Below, in pieces: positions 1-8,609 of a stretch of DNA of 64,000 nt. This DNA is from Mycolicibacterium sp. (GTDB lineage: Bacteria; Actinomycetota; Actinomycetes; Mycobacteriales; Mycobacteriaceae). The stretch is taken from contig JACJWN010000005.1 of the NCBI GenBank assembly GCA_020637165.1, positions 124,001 to 188,000 of the forward strand, in the 5' to 3' direction. Position 1 is the stretch's first letter. Each line of letters opens with the position of its first letter. The position numbers were made by a program, and so were the translations under genes. The notes under the pieces were generated by a model. That model worked only from the letters and a program-made list of their open reading frames with translations. It did not search any database and had not been told where the DNA came from.

Positions 1-1644
1 CACCTCACCCGCGCACGCCCAAAGTCCTGCCGCAGCGCCGACATACGTCGACGCCGATACCGCCAGGCCGAGTAGCGCCCACCACCAGTTGGCGGTGCGA
101 AGTTCGTTGAAGAAGGCGGGCACCGTGCTGATGAACGGGTAGGCGACGTAGACCAGGGCGACCAGCAGGACCAACTGGATGACCTGCTTGCGGGTGAACC
201 GGGTGATGGTCTCGGTCTGGATCGCGTCGGCCCCGGTCTGCAGCTTGACCTCGTCGCGGGCGGCGGCCAGTACGGCCTTGGGGTCGCTCATGCTCTTGAG
301 GATGCGGGGCGGCACCGCCGTTCTGGTGAGCCGGCGCGAGGCGTCGAGGACTTTGTCGGTGCCCAGTACCTCGATGGCCGCCCGCACGGCGTCCTGGGCG
401 CCGAACCGGTCGGCGGTTGTGGCCAGCAGTTGGGCCACATCGGCCTGCAGCTGTTCGTCGGTGGCCCCGTACTCGGAGTTGCCGAACCCACCGAAGGCCG
501 CTCGGCCGGCGTCGACGGTGATCTCGCTCGATCGAAGATCACCGTGGGAGATCTGGTGACGATGCAGCACGCCCAGGGACTCCCAGACCGCTGAGACCGC
601 CCCGTCGTCGGCGGCCTCGGCCAGCCCGGCCCCGCGGGGCTGGGTGTGGGCGAAGATCGTCCAGCCCCGCTCCAGAGTGGCCAGGCCCAAGGTCTCGGTA
701 TTGGCGACACCGAGGTCGCCGACGGCGATGACCATCAGCGCGCGATGCTCCACGGCGCGGTGCAGCGAGGTCTGCAGCGGCCCGGTCTCTTTGTCCCGAA
801 GCACCAGCCAGCGCCAGAACTGCCGCAGTGCCCCGCCGCTGCGCTGGTTGGGCCCGTACAGTTCGACGACGGCGTCGCGGCCGGTCTCGTCGGTGGCCGA
901 CAGTTCCAGCGGCCCGTGGCCGGCCGGGCGCACGACCGTCAGTGCGTCGGTGACGAATCCGCGGCGTGCCAGTGCGCGGACGGCGCCGTCGAGGGGGACC
1001 TCCAGCGCGGGGGTTCCGACCACCAGCACCACCAGGGCCCCGACGAACCAGCCCACTGCCAGGCCCAGCAGCGACCTTGCCGGGACCACCGCGCTGACCA
1101 CTAGGTGGATCGGAACGAACGCCAGCAGCAGCGCCCACCACCAGCGCCGCCACCGCGCCGGCAGCCACGGGCCGGACACCGTCAGGACCGCCGCGAGCAT
1201 CGCGATCCAGCGGGGATCATCGAGGAACTGCGACAGCATCGTCGACAGGCGCTCGGAGAGGTCCAGGTGCCAGCGCGGCGCCGCCACTCCCTCCCCGGTG
1301 ATCGACAGTGACAGCACCGCGATGAAACCGGCCGCACCATAGGCGCCCAACAACTTCCACTGCCGGCCGGCGATGAGACCGATCAGGATAACGAACGGCA
1401 GCGCGACGATCGCGATGCCGTAGGCCAGATACACCAGGTTGGACTGGGTGGGGGTCAGGACACCGACGATGCGCGAGATCGACGTCTCCAGCCCGACCCA
1501 GTCGCTGCGGGTGATCAGCGAACTGAAAATCACGATGACCAGGAACAGCGTGGCCATTGCGAGCCGGAAGATGTCGGTGGTGCGCTGGGTCAGCGGCAGC
1601 AGCAAATCACCGGAAACGGTGACCTCGCGTCCATCGACTCGCAC
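1..1644 (-). CDS. Membrane protein with kinase-like domain, LPG-synthase-TM type (3' end outside window)
   Basis: This open frame starts at a GTG at 1644, the first possible start after an in-frame stop, and leaves the window at base 1; 548 codons are visible. Residues 15-220 hold about six hydrophobic helices. A soluble part follows with a protein-kinase-like catalytic loop, HGDLRSSEI, at about residue 360. A new hydrophobic block begins near residue 490 (IQLVLLVALVYVAYPFI) and is cut by the window edge. This matches large actinobacterial proteins annotated as lysylphosphatidylglycerol synthase transmembrane (UPF0104/TIGR00374) proteins that carry an N-terminal kinase-like part. The substrate is unknown. 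It lies 32 bp downstream of the exported protein gene ending at 1677 and is probably co-transcribed with it. Confidence 0.8.
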   Translation of the reverse strand, partial: MRVDGREVTVSGDLLLPLTQRTTDIFRLAMATLFLVIVIFSSLITRSDWVGLETSISRIVGVLTPTQSNLVYLAYGIAIVALPFVILIGLIAGRQWKLLGAYGAAGFIAVLSLSITGEGVAAPRWHLDLSERLSTMLSQFLDDPRWIAMLAAVLTVSGPWLPARWRRWWWALLLAFVPIHLVVSAVVPARSLLGLAVGWFVGALVVLVVGTPALEVPLDGAVRALARRGFVTDALTVVRPAGHGPLELSATDETGRDAVVELYGPNQRSGGALRQFWRWLVLRDKETGPLQTSLHRAVEHRALMVIAVGDLGVANTETLGLATLERGWTIFAHTQPRGAGLAEAADDGAVSAVWESLGVLHRHQISHGDLRSSEITVDAGRAAFGGFGNSEYGATDEQLQADVAQLLATTADRFGAQDAVRAAIEVLGTDKVLDASRRLTRTAVPPRILKSMSDPKAVLAAARDEVKLQTGADAIQTETITRFTRKQVIQLVLLVALVYVAYPFISTVPAFFNELRTANWWWALLGLAVSASTYVGAAAGLWACAGEV

Positions 1645-1676
1645 GATGAGAACCTACGTCAGCGGCCCCGCCGGGA

Positions 1677-2294
1677 TCAGCCGGGCGGCGGGGGTGTCTC
1701 CGGCGTGGCGGATTCCGGCAGGGATGTCTCGGGCAGGGGTGATTCGGGCAGGAGCGTCTCGGGAAGGGCGATCGGGATGGACCCGCCGAACTCGTCCAGC
1801 GCGGTCTGCCCGAGCAGGGCGCCAGTGAGCGCACCGTCCTGGTACATCTCGTTCAGTCGGCGCAGGAAGGCGATCCGCCCGGTTCCCGGGTCCTCCCGCG
1901 TTGGGCCTATGCCCCCGGCGGGCGTTCCCTCGCCCGGCGCCGCGGGTTCGGTGTTCAGGGCCACCAGGTACCCGGGGTCGAAGGGGTTGAGGCTGGGGAC
2001 GGCCGCCCCGGCGGGGCGGCCGGGGGCGGCGGGGGCGGGGTTCTGGCCCAGCAGCATGTTGATGCCGTAGGCCGACAGGTCGGGCAACCCGAACGGACCG
2101 GCTGAAGTGCTGCCCGCCTGGGCCAGTGGGTTGCCGATCCCGGACGGTGGCGGGGCCGGAACGGTCGTCACCGGCGGCGCAGGCGGCGGATCGACGGCAA
2201 CGGGATCAGGTTCGGCGGCGGCGGGGCCGGCCCAGACCAGGGCGCCGACTAGCGTGCCGGCCCCCAGCGTCCACCACCGCCCCGCAGATCCCAT
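1677..2294 (-). CDS. Exported proline-rich hypothetical protein
   Basis: This 205-residue protein has a Sec signal peptide (hydrophobic core to about residue 27, ending AAAEPDP) followed by a Pro/Ala-rich mature part. The C-terminus has short imperfect repeats of the type LPES/LPET (from about residue 178). I do not recognise the family. The central segment AFLRRLNEMYQDGALTG is the only part that looks folded. The gene lies 12 bp downstream of the gene at 2307-2804 and upstream of the large membrane protein, so the three probably form one transcript. The protein is likely periplasmic or cell-wall associated. Confidence 0.75.
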   Translation of the reverse strand: MGSAGRWWTLGAGTLVGALVWAGPAAAEPDPVAVDPPPAPPVTTVPAPPPSGIGNPLAQAGSTSAGPFGLPDLSAYGINMLLGQNPAPAAPGRPAGAAVPSLNPFDPGYLVALNTEPAAPGEGTPAGGIGPTREDPGTGRIAFLRRLNEMYQDGALTGALLGQTALDEFGGSIPIALPETLLPESPLPETSLPESATPETPPPPG

Positions 2295-2306
2295 TGATCC
2301 CGGACC

Positions 2307-2804
2307 TTATTTACAGAGCCCGAGGAGCGTCGCGGTGGTCTCATCGGCCGCCGCGAGCCGGGCGGCCTGCTCCGGGTCGTTGTTGTTCATCCCGGCCAGG
2401 TAGTACTGCGCGATCGTCTGCAGTTGGTCGGCGAAGGTGGTCAGTGGTTCGGCCAACTCCGGGGGCGTGTTGGACGGCACGGTGTCCCGCAAATACGCGG
2501 CACCGCCGGCCATCGACAGCCGCGCATTGGCCGCGACCGCGTCCTGGGCGGCCGGCTCGGGACCCAGGTCCTTGCGGGACTGCAGCGCCACGCCTTTGCT
2601 GACGAGAAAAAAAGCGTTGCAGGCGGTTGCCTTGGGATCGGCAGCGGCCGGATTGCCGGGCGGCTCAGGAGCCGGCTTGAGCAGCGCCCACGCTGCCGCG
2701 CCCGCCGCGAGCAGGGCGACCACGATCGCGATCGAGGCCATCCAAAGCGCCGGGCCCGGACGGGCCGGCGCGGGTTCGCCGGGGTAGGGCAGTGGTTGCG
2801 ACAT
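2307..2804 (-). CDS. Single-pass membrane-anchored hypothetical protein
   Basis: This 165-residue protein has a short Pro-rich cytoplasmic N-terminus, one transmembrane helix at about residues 22-44 (ALWMASIAIVVALLAAG) and an extracytoplasmic helical domain with two cysteines (ACNAFFLV and the terminal LLGLCK) that could form a disulfide. The ATG at 2804 was chosen because a possible -10 element (TAGCAT, read on the minus strand at 2817-2812) lies about 7 bp upstream, so the mRNA may be leaderless. The type of architecture (Pro-rich tail, TM, small domain) is common in mycobacterial envelope proteins. The function is unknown. It heads the leftward cluster that continues to base 1. Confidence 0.75.
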   Translation of the reverse strand: MSQPLPYPGEPAPARPGPALWMASIAIVVALLAAGAAAWALLKPAPEPPGNPAAADPKATACNAFFLVSKGVALQSRKDLGPEPAAQDAVAANARLSMAGGAAYLRDTVPSNTPPELAEPLTTFADQLQTIAQYYLAGMNNNDPEQAARLAAADETTATLLGLCK

Positions 2805-2811
2805 GGCGACG

Positions 2812-2827
2812 ATGCTACGCGTAGCCT
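2812..2827. promoter_or_regulatory. Overlapping divergent -10 elements around a 12-bp palindrome
   Basis: The 45-bp gap between the divergent genes starting at 2804 and 2850 contains the perfect palindrome GCTACGCGTAGC (2814-2825). Its two ends form TANNNT hexamers in both directions: TAGCCT at 2822-2827 on + and TAGCAT at 2817-2812 on -. The minus-strand transcript would begin close to the ATG at 2804. Confidence 0.4.
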
Positions 2828-2849
2828 GGCGGGTGGAAAGGGGCCGACC

Positions 2850-3110
2850 ATGACGAGCCGGTGGCAAACCCTGATCCGCGTAGTCGGCTGTGGCGCGCTG
2901 ATGGCGGGGACGGTATGGCTGGCCCCCCAGGCAGCCGCACAGGATTGTGCGCCGGGCTTCGAGCGCAATCCCTACACACCGGAGTGTCTGGCGCCTGTCA
3001 ACACCCCCACCATCAACGGGGTTCCCTGCGTTCCCAGCAATCTCGGGCTGTGTTCGTCGTTCCTGCAGAACCAGCAGCCCGCGCGGGTGCCCCGCACCTC
3101 AGTCGGATAG
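2850..3110 (+). CDS. Small exported cysteine-containing protein
   Basis: This 86-residue protein has a signal peptide (ALMAGTVWLAPQAAA, cleavage near residue 30) and a mature part of about 56 residues with four cysteines (AQDCAPGF, PECLAP, VPCVPS, LGLCSS). The spacing suggests two disulfides. The ATG at 2850 follows GGAAAGGGG. It is divergent from the membrane protein at 2804 with a shared 45-bp promoter. No function can be assigned. Small secreted proteins of this kind with CxP..C spacing occur widely in mycobacteria. Confidence 0.75.
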   Translation: MTSRWQTLIRVVGCGALMAGTVWLAPQAAAQDCAPGFERNPYTPECLAPVNTPTINGVPCVPSNLGLCSSFLQNQQPARVPRTSVG

Positions 3111-3138
3111 CAACTCGGCCGGGTAGCACCCCAATCGG

Positions 3139-3930
3139 TTAAGAATGCGTCACCGTCTTGTTCAGCAGCCGCTGAACCCAGTTCGGTGACACCTGCGCCA
3201 GCCCGGTGAACATCTTTGTCTGCCGCCCGACCGGGTAGTGCACCTTCGGCAACCGGGTCCGGCCCGGATGGGTTGCCGAAAAGATCTCCTCGGCGACGTC
3301 CTGTGCACTCAGGTGCACGCCCAGTGTCTTGGAGCTGGCGGTCTGGAGTCCGTCGACCATCGCGGTGGCGACGAACAGCGGCCACATCGCGATGACCCGG
3401 ATGTCATGACGGCGCCATTCCAGTTCCAGGGCCTCGGTCAGCCCGCGGATGGCGAACTTGGTAGCCGAATACGTGGCCAGTTCCGGCTGGCCGTAGATGG
3501 CCGAGGCCGAGCACAGGTTGACCACCTGAGCGCCGGCGGTGTCGCGCAGATACGGGAACGCGGTGTGCATCCCCGCCATGGTGCCGTAGACGTTGATGTC
3601 GACCATCTGCCGCTGGGTGGCCAGTGGGATGTCCTCGAAACGTCCGGAACTGAGCACCCCGGCATTGTTGACCAGGATGTTCAATCGCCGGGATTCGCCG
3701 GTGAAGGCCTCGAGTTGTTCGGCCCAGCCGGCCGCGTCGCTGACGTCGAGCCGGCCGATCGCCACCTCGCCGCCCAGCGAGGTGATCTCCTCGCGCAGCG
3801 TGGCCAGACCGGCGAGGTCGATGTCGTAGGCGCCCACCCGGTAGCCGCGTCGGGCGAAGGCCACCGCGGTGGCTCGGCCGATCCCGGCGGCGGCCCCGGA
3901 GATGAAGATCGTCGGTGTGGCCTCAGGCAT
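3139..3930 (-). CDS. Short-chain dehydrogenase/reductase (SDR)
   Basis: This 263-residue classical SDR has the cofactor-binding glycine motif SGAAAGIGRA at residues 11-20, the LVNNAGV motif near residue 88, a catalytic serine in NLCSASAIYG and the catalytic YSATKFAI pair (Tyr/Lys) near residue 155. It would reduce or oxidise a small carbonyl/alcohol substrate with NAD(P)H; the substrate cannot be read from the sequence. Its ATG at 3930 overlaps the end of the acetoacetyl-CoA synthetase gene by 8 bp, so the two are translationally coupled and probably act in the same ketone/acyl-CoA pathway. Confidence 0.9.
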   Translation of the reverse strand: MPEATPTIFISGAAAGIGRATAVAFARRGYRVGAYDIDLAGLATLREEITSLGGEVAIGRLDVSDAAGWAEQLEAFTGESRRLNILVNNAGVLSSGRFEDIPLATQRQMVDINVYGTMAGMHTAFPYLRDTAGAQVVNLCSASAIYGQPELATYSATKFAIRGLTEALELEWRRHDIRVIAMWPLFVATAMVDGLQTASSKTLGVHLSAQDVAEEIFSATHPGRTRLPKVHYPVGRQTKMFTGLAQVSPNWVQRLLNKTVTHS

Positions 3931-5872
3931 GGTTCTTGTCTACCCGCTCGCGGCCTTGACGGCGATACCAGTCGATGAGATCCGGGCGGTCGATCGCGCG
4001 GGGGTCCAGTGAGACGTCGGTGTGTCCGGCCAGGATCGCGGTGACCGGGACTTCGAGCTTCTTGCCGGTGCGGGTGTGCGGGATTCCGGGGGCCGCGATG
4101 ACGTCATCGGGCACATGCCGCGGCGAGAGCCGGGTGCGGATCTGCGAGCGGATGGTGTCGATGAGCGCGTCGTCGAGTTGGCGGCCCTCGGCCAGCGTGA
4201 CGAACAGCGGCATCCAGTACTTTCCGTCGGGCTGGTCCACGCCCAGCACGAACGCCTCGGTCACCTCCTCAAGGCCCTCCACCACCTCGTAGATGTCCGC
4301 CGACCCCATCCGGATGCCGTTGCGGTTCAGCGTGGCGTCGCTGCGGCCGTGGATGATCAGCGAACCCCGATCGGTCAGCGTCACCCAGTCGCCGTGGCGC
4401 CATACCTCCGGCGCCGGACCGTCGGCCCAGTCGTGGTCGAAATATGCCGCGCGGTAACGGGATCCGTCCGGGTCGTTCCAGAACCGGACCGGCATGGACG
4501 GCATCGGGGTGGTGATCACCATCTCGCCGACCCGGCCCACGAGCGGCTCTCGCTCCGGTGACCAGCTGTGCAGGTCCACACCGAGGTAGCGGGTGGCCAG
4601 TTCGCCCGGCCTGGCCTCGACACCGGTGGTGCCGCCGGCGAAGGCGGTCACCACATCGGTTCCCCCGCTGATCGAGCTCACCTCGACGTTCTCGCCCACT
4701 TCGGCCTTGACCCACTCGAACAGGTCGGCCGGCAGCGGGGAACCGGTGCTGCCCAGGGCTCTCAACCGGCTCAGGTCATGCTGCGCGCCGGGATGCAGCC
4801 CGGCCTTGCGGGAGGCCAGCAGATGTCCCGGGCTGGTGCCGAAGAAGCTGACGCCCTCGGTTTCGAGCAGTTGCCACAGCCTGTCCGCGTCGGGGTACAT
4901 CGGGTGGCCGCTGTAGCCGACAATCGTCGCCCCGCACAACAGCCCGGCCAGGCGGAAGTTCCACATCATCCAGCTCAGTGCGGTATGCCAGAAGAAGACG
5001 TCGTCGCCACCGAGGTCGGCGTGCAGGACGGCGGCCTTGAGGTGTTCGAGCAGCACCCCGCCGTGACCGTGCGCGATGCCCTTGGGCCGACCGGTGGTTC
5101 CGGAGGTGAACAGCACCCACAGCGGATGGTCGAACGGCACGGGTGTGACGACGGGATCCACCGGCTCGGCGACGAGGCGGCGGTACCGCTCGTCGTCGAG
5201 CATCACGAGGTGCGGGGCAGATGCGTCGTTGCCGGCCGCCGGACCCAGCAGGCGCAGCAGTTCGTCGGTATCGGGGCCCTTGTCGATCCACCGGCCACCG
5301 AAGCGGTAGCCCGCGGCGCTGAACAGCACCTTCGGGTTGAGCTGCCCCAACCGCGCCGCCGCCCCCTCGGGGGCGTAGTCCTGCCCGCAGGCCGACCAGA
5401 CGGCCCCGACCGCCGCGGTCGCCAGGAAGGCCACCGCCGCCTCGGCGATATCGGGCAGGTAGGCCACGACGCCGTCGCCGGGGCCGACGCCGAGGCGGCG
5501 CAACTCGGCGGCCACCGCGCCGACCCGCCCGGGCAGGTCCGGCCAGTCGATCTCGGTGCGGGTATCGTCCTCGTCGATGCCGATCACGGCCGCCCCCCGA
5601 CGCTGCGAGTGCCGCAGGACCTGGTCGACGTAATTCAGCTCCACGGCCGGAAACCACCGGGCTCCGGGCATGGTGGCCTCGGCGAGCACCCCGGCGTCCC
5701 CCGGCCCCGGTCCGGTGGCGGCGCGGATGTCGAAGAACTCCCACACCGCCCGCCAGAATCCGGCCGGATCCTGCACCGACCACTGCCACAGCTCGCTGTA
5801 GGAGTCCCCGACGGGGGCCCCGTGCCGCTCGGCCGCCATCTGTGCGAACCGGCGCCATTGAGGCTCGGTCAT
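3923..5872 (-). CDS. Acetoacetyl-CoA synthetase (acetoacetate-CoA ligase)
   Basis: This 649-residue ANL-superfamily adenylating enzyme activates acetoacetate, or a related short acid, to the CoA thioester. It shows the AMP-binding P-loop FTSGTTGRPKGIAHGHGG near residue 255, the family-typical segment HTALSWMMWNFRLAGLL just after it, the SISGGTDVV motif near residue 400 and the C-terminal lysine motif RTGKKLEVPV near residue 605. Length and the N-terminal ACAS-type region fit acetoacetate-CoA ligase better than acetyl-CoA synthetase. The ATG at 5872 is preceded by AAGGAG at 8-bp spacing. It is co-transcribed with the overlapping SDR and suggests use of acetoacetate as a carbon source. Confidence 0.88.
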   Translation of the reverse strand: MTEPQWRRFAQMAAERHGAPVGDSYSELWQWSVQDPAGFWRAVWEFFDIRAATGPGPGDAGVLAEATMPGARWFPAVELNYVDQVLRHSQRRGAAVIGIDEDDTRTEIDWPDLPGRVGAVAAELRRLGVGPGDGVVAYLPDIAEAAVAFLATAAVGAVWSACGQDYAPEGAAARLGQLNPKVLFSAAGYRFGGRWIDKGPDTDELLRLLGPAAGNDASAPHLVMLDDERYRRLVAEPVDPVVTPVPFDHPLWVLFTSGTTGRPKGIAHGHGGVLLEHLKAAVLHADLGGDDVFFWHTALSWMMWNFRLAGLLCGATIVGYSGHPMYPDADRLWQLLETEGVSFFGTSPGHLLASRKAGLHPGAQHDLSRLRALGSTGSPLPADLFEWVKAEVGENVEVSSISGGTDVVTAFAGGTTGVEARPGELATRYLGVDLHSWSPEREPLVGRVGEMVITTPMPSMPVRFWNDPDGSRYRAAYFDHDWADGPAPEVWRHGDWVTLTDRGSLIIHGRSDATLNRNGIRMGSADIYEVVEGLEEVTEAFVLGVDQPDGKYWMPLFVTLAEGRQLDDALIDTIRSQIRTRLSPRHVPDDVIAAPGIPHTRTGKKLEVPVTAILAGHTDVSLDPRAIDRPDLIDWYRRQGRERVDKNHA

Positions 5873-5888
5873 TCGATACTCCTTGCCG

Positions 5889-6497
5889 TCAGACGAACTC
5901 GACACCGGTCATCTTGATCTGTCCGCCGTCGCGCACGAGGTTGAGCACCACCCGCCAGAGCCGGGGCTGCTGCTGATCCTCCGGAGCCCCTTTGCCCTCC
6001 CGGCGGGACGTGGCCGAGACCAGCACGACGGCGGAGTCCTCGGTCATGGACTCCACGGCGGCATCGTTGACCGTCGCCCGGGTGACCACCTTCTCGTCCT
6101 GGAGCGCTTTGACGAAATCGTCTGCGGTGTCGGCGAAGTTGTCCCGGAACCTGCCGGTGGAGCCGTCCAGCACACGTTGCACGCTGTCCTGGGCCGTGGC
6201 GTAGTCGATCGCCATCAGGTTGATGACACTCTGTCGCGCCGCGGCGGCGTACTCGGCCGCGTGCTGCTGCTCGAGCGCAGCCTGCCGATGCTGCCAGAGC
6301 ATCCAGCCCGTCGTCGCCAGCAGCGCTACGGTGAGCAGGGCCGCGACACCGACCGCGACGGTCCGCCGCTGAAACGTCCCCGGGGTGCCGACAGCCGCTG
6401 CGCGCGTGGAGGTTCCGGGCTGGGCATCCTCTGCGGTCTCGTCCCCGGGCGCCGGTTCGGCCGCACACGAGAGTTCGTCATCGGTGTGCTCGGTCAC
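5889..6497 (-). CDS. Mce-associated membrane protein
   Basis: This 202-residue protein has an acidic cytoplasmic N-terminus, one transmembrane helix at about residues 46-68 and an extracytoplasmic domain (SVINLMAIDYATAQDSVQ, then RFRDNFADTADDF) typical of Mce-associated proteins encoded next to mce operons. These proteins are thought to support Mce lipid importers. The start is GTG at 6497 with GTGAGG upstream. It lies 16 bp upstream of the acetoacetyl-CoA synthetase start on the same strand and could be part of that transcript. No mce gene itself is in this window. Confidence 0.8.
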   Translation of the reverse strand: MTEHTDDELSCAAEPAPGDETAEDAQPGTSTRAAAVGTPGTFQRRTVAVGVAALLTVALLATTGWMLWQHRQAALEQQHAAEYAAAARQSVINLMAIDYATAQDSVQRVLDGSTGRFRDNFADTADDFVKALQDEKVVTRATVNDAAVESMTEDSAVVLVSATSRREGKGAPEDQQQPRLWRVVLNLVRDGGQIKMTGVEFV

Positions 6498-6579
6498 CGG
6501 ACCTCACTTTCTGGTCTCGCCGGCGTGGAATCTTTCCGACCGCCGGACCGCGGGGAACCCGGTATGCGACAGTTGGCCT

Positions 6580-6951
6580 GTGCGATCGACCGTAGTCGTT
6601 GCCGTCGCGCTGATCGCCTCCGGACTCGCCGCTCCGGTGCCCGCGCTCGCCGCGGAGTGCGACGACGCCTTCTGCACACCGGGGATCCGGCCCGGGGTCG
6701 TGCTCGGAGCCCCGTGTTCGGACACCGGCTTCTACGTCTTCGGCACGACCTCCTGGGGCCGCCTGGTGTTCTGCGGGTCGCCGCGACGCTACGAGCCGCG
6801 CTACTTCCGCTCACCCCCCATGATGGGCGTCAAGGAACTCGGCGGCAGTTGCGCCGGCTATGAGAACTCCGTCGCCCAGGCGCCGGACGGGCTGTTCCTG
6901 ACCTGCTCTTTCGAGAGCAACCGCCCCGTCTGGGTACGCGGCGACGCCTGA
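6580..6951 (+). CDS. Small exported hypothetical protein
   Basis: This 123-residue protein has a signal peptide (VVVAVALIASGLAAPVPALAA) and a mature domain with six cysteines (ECDDAFC, APCSD, VFCGSP, GSCAGY, LTCSFE). I choose the GTG at 6580 because the longer in-frame extension would run over the start of the divergent Mce-associated gene. The function is unknown. It sits among Mce-associated genes and other small exported proteins. The even number of cysteines suggests a disulfide-stabilised envelope protein. Confidence 0.7.
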   Translation: MRSTVVVAVALIASGLAAPVPALAAECDDAFCTPGIRPGVVLGAPCSDTGFYVFGTTSWGRLVFCGSPRRYEPRYFRSPPMMGVKELGGSCAGYENSVAQAPDGLFLTCSFESNRPVWVRGDA

Positions 6952-6956
6952 ACCCA

Positions 6957-7367
6957 TCACCAATGCCGCAGGGAGCACAGAGCTCCCTTGGGCCCGGAAT
7001 CGGTCACCAGCACCGTTCCGTCGACGGCCAGGGTGCAGTGGAAGTTCGGCGGGTTCGGGGACCGGCCTGAGGTGGTAACCACCATCGCCCAGAACTGCGG
7101 GTCAGCCAGTTTCACGGTGAGCACCCAGGGGCGGTCCGGACCCAGATCCGCCTCGGCTTTCGGGCTGAACTCGTAGGGGTTGTGGCTGTAGTCGGCGTAG
7201 CTGGGCGGATCGGTGTCGCGGTAGTAGATATCGGCGAAGAAAGGGGTGTCGGTGTACACGGTGTAGGTGACGTCGTGCAGAGCCGGTTCCCCGGGTTCGG
7301 CGTGCGCAGCGGCCCCTGAAGCCAGGCCCGCCAGAACCAGGGAAATGCCAATTCTCCCGGGCCGCAT
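6957..7367 (-). CDS. Small exported hypothetical protein
   Basis: This 136-residue protein begins at the ATG at 7367 with a signal peptide (GISLVLAGLASGAAAHAEP). The mature part begins with a beta-rich stretch (VTYTVYTDTPFFADIYY) and has two cysteines (FHCTL, ALCSL). It resembles small secreted mycobacterial proteins of the MmpS-like/immunoglobulin-like type, but the match is weak. The longer upstream in-frame extension overlaps the divergent gene and is not counted. It converges on the exported-protein gene ending at 6951, with only 5 bp between the stops. Confidence 0.7.
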   Translation of the reverse strand: MRPGRIGISLVLAGLASGAAAHAEPGEPALHDVTYTVYTDTPFFADIYYRDTDPPSYADYSHNPYEFSPKAEADLGPDRPWVLTVKLADPQFWAMVVTTSGRSPNPPNFHCTLAVDGTVLVTDSGPKGALCSLRHW

Positions 7368-7436
7368 GCTTACAGAGTTTTGCAGACGGCGGGCACTACG
7401 ATCGGGGGTTTGCGAGGTGCGGGAGGTGCTCTGTCG

Positions 7437-8006
7437 GTGACGGCCCGCGAGGACGATTCGGCCGACATCCCGGCCGAACCCGCCGAGGCGCAGGAGCCGG
7501 ATGCCGACCGCCCCCGCCGGCGCGTGACCCCGCGGTCCGCCGTCCTCGCGCTGGCGGCGCTGCTGATCGGAGCGACGCTGAGCGCCACGGCGCTGATGAT
7601 CGTCGAACACACCCGCGCCGCCGCGCAGCGCGCACAGGACAGCGCCTGCGTCGAGGCGGCGCGCCACGGCGTCATCGCCTTGCTGTCCATCGACCACAAC
7701 CGCGCCCGGCAGGACGTGCAGCGGGTGCTGGATCTGTCCACCGGCGCCTTTCGAGACGACTTCGCCAGGGACGCCGACGATTTCGTGCGGACCGCCGTCG
7801 ACGCGCAGGCGGTCACCCGAGGGTCGGTCGCAGCCGCAGCGTTGCAGTCGATCCGCGACGGCGAGGGCGTCGTACTGGTGGCGGCGAGTTCGAAGGTGAC
7901 CAACGCCGGCGGCGCCCGGGCCGATCCCCGGCCGTGGCGGATGAGTGTGACGGTGACCCGGGAGGGCGATACATGGAAGATGTCGGATGTGGAGTTCGTG
8001 CCGTGA
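7437..8006 (+). CDS. Mce-associated membrane protein
   Basis: This 189-residue protein has a charged N-terminus, one transmembrane helix (AVLALAALLIGATLSATALM, about residues 34-53) and an extracytoplasmic domain with the same signature as the protein at 5889-6497 (HGVIALLSIDHNRARQDVQ and AFRDDFARDADDF). The GTG at 7437 is preferred over a TTG at 7380 because GGGAGG lies 10 bp upstream of it. Its stop overlaps the start of the next gene by 4 bp (GTGA). The mirrored pair on opposite strands suggests an old duplication. Confidence 0.8.
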   Translation: MTAREDDSADIPAEPAEAQEPDADRPRRRVTPRSAVLALAALLIGATLSATALMIVEHTRAAAQRAQDSACVEAARHGVIALLSIDHNRARQDVQRVLDLSTGAFRDDFARDADDFVRTAVDAQAVTRGSVAAAALQSIRDGEGVVLVAASSKVTNAGGARADPRPWRMSVTVTREGDTWKMSDVEFVP

Positions 8007-8587
8007 GCGACGCTGAGACGCCGGACGAGAGCGCGACCGTGAGCGAAATCGAAGATGCGACGGTCCCTGCCACCGCGGGCCCGCGGCGGAGGCCGAGCTG
8101 GTTCCGCGGAGGGTTCCCGGCGGTGGCCGCGGCGGTGCTGTTACTGGCCTCGGCGGTCGCCGCCGCATCGGTCTACTGGTGGTTGTACCGGCCGGACCGG
8201 CTCACCGACGACGCCGCTCAACAACAGGTTGTCGCCGCGGCCAAAGCCGGCACCGAGGCGATTCTGACCTACTCCCCGGAGAACCTCGACGCCGACCTGG
8301 CCGAGGCCAGGTCCCACCTGACCGAACCCTTCCTCGACTACTACCGCGATTTCACCGAGCGAGTCGTCTCGCCCGCCGCCCGGGACAAAGGGGTCAAGAC
8401 CGAGGCCAACGTCGCGCGCGCCGGTGTCTCCCAGATCCGGCCCGGGCGGGCCGAGGTGCTGGTCTTCGTCAATCAGGTCACCACCAGCAAGGACCGGCCA
8501 ACTCCCGCGCTGGCCACCAGCAGCGTGCTGGTGACTCTGGTCAACACCGACGGCCGCTGGCTGATCTCGGATTTCAAGCCGATCTAG
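8003..8587 (+). CDS. Mce-associated membrane protein
   Basis: This 194-residue protein has an N-terminal cytoplasmic tail, a transmembrane helix (AVAAAVLLLASAVAAASVYWW, about residues 38-60) and an extracytoplasmic domain of the Mce-associated family (AILTYSPENLDADLAEA, then LTEPFLDYYRDFTERVVSP). It starts at the GTG at 8003, inside the stop codon of the previous gene, so the two are translationally coupled. The domain has an NTF2-like look, as expected for the family. Role inferred: accessory envelope protein for lipid transport. No mce operon is present nearby. Confidence 0.8.
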   Translation: MSDAETPDESATVSEIEDATVPATAGPRRRPSWFRGGFPAVAAAVLLLASAVAAASVYWWLYRPDRLTDDAAQQQVVAAAKAGTEAILTYSPENLDADLAEARSHLTEPFLDYYRDFTERVVSPAARDKGVKTEANVARAGVSQIRPGRAEVLVFVNQVTTSKDRPTPALATSSVLVTLVNTDGRWLISDFKPI

Positions 8588-8609
8588 AAGTCCCCCCACT
8601 TGGGGACTT
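8588..8609. repeat. Inverted repeat overlapping the DevR box
   Basis: AAGTCCCC (8588-8595) and GGGGACTT (8602-8609) form perfect 8-bp arms with a 6-nt spacer directly after the stop codon of the Mce-associated gene. The right arm is the left half of the DevR box, so the left arm could be a second, imperfect DevR site. It could also form a weak terminator hairpin for the upstream gene. Confidence 0.5.

Noticed and set aside
6385-6579. N-terminal extension of the exported protein at 6580
   Set aside because: It would overlap the divergent Mce-associated gene and bury the signal peptide; GTG 6580 gives a normal exported protein.
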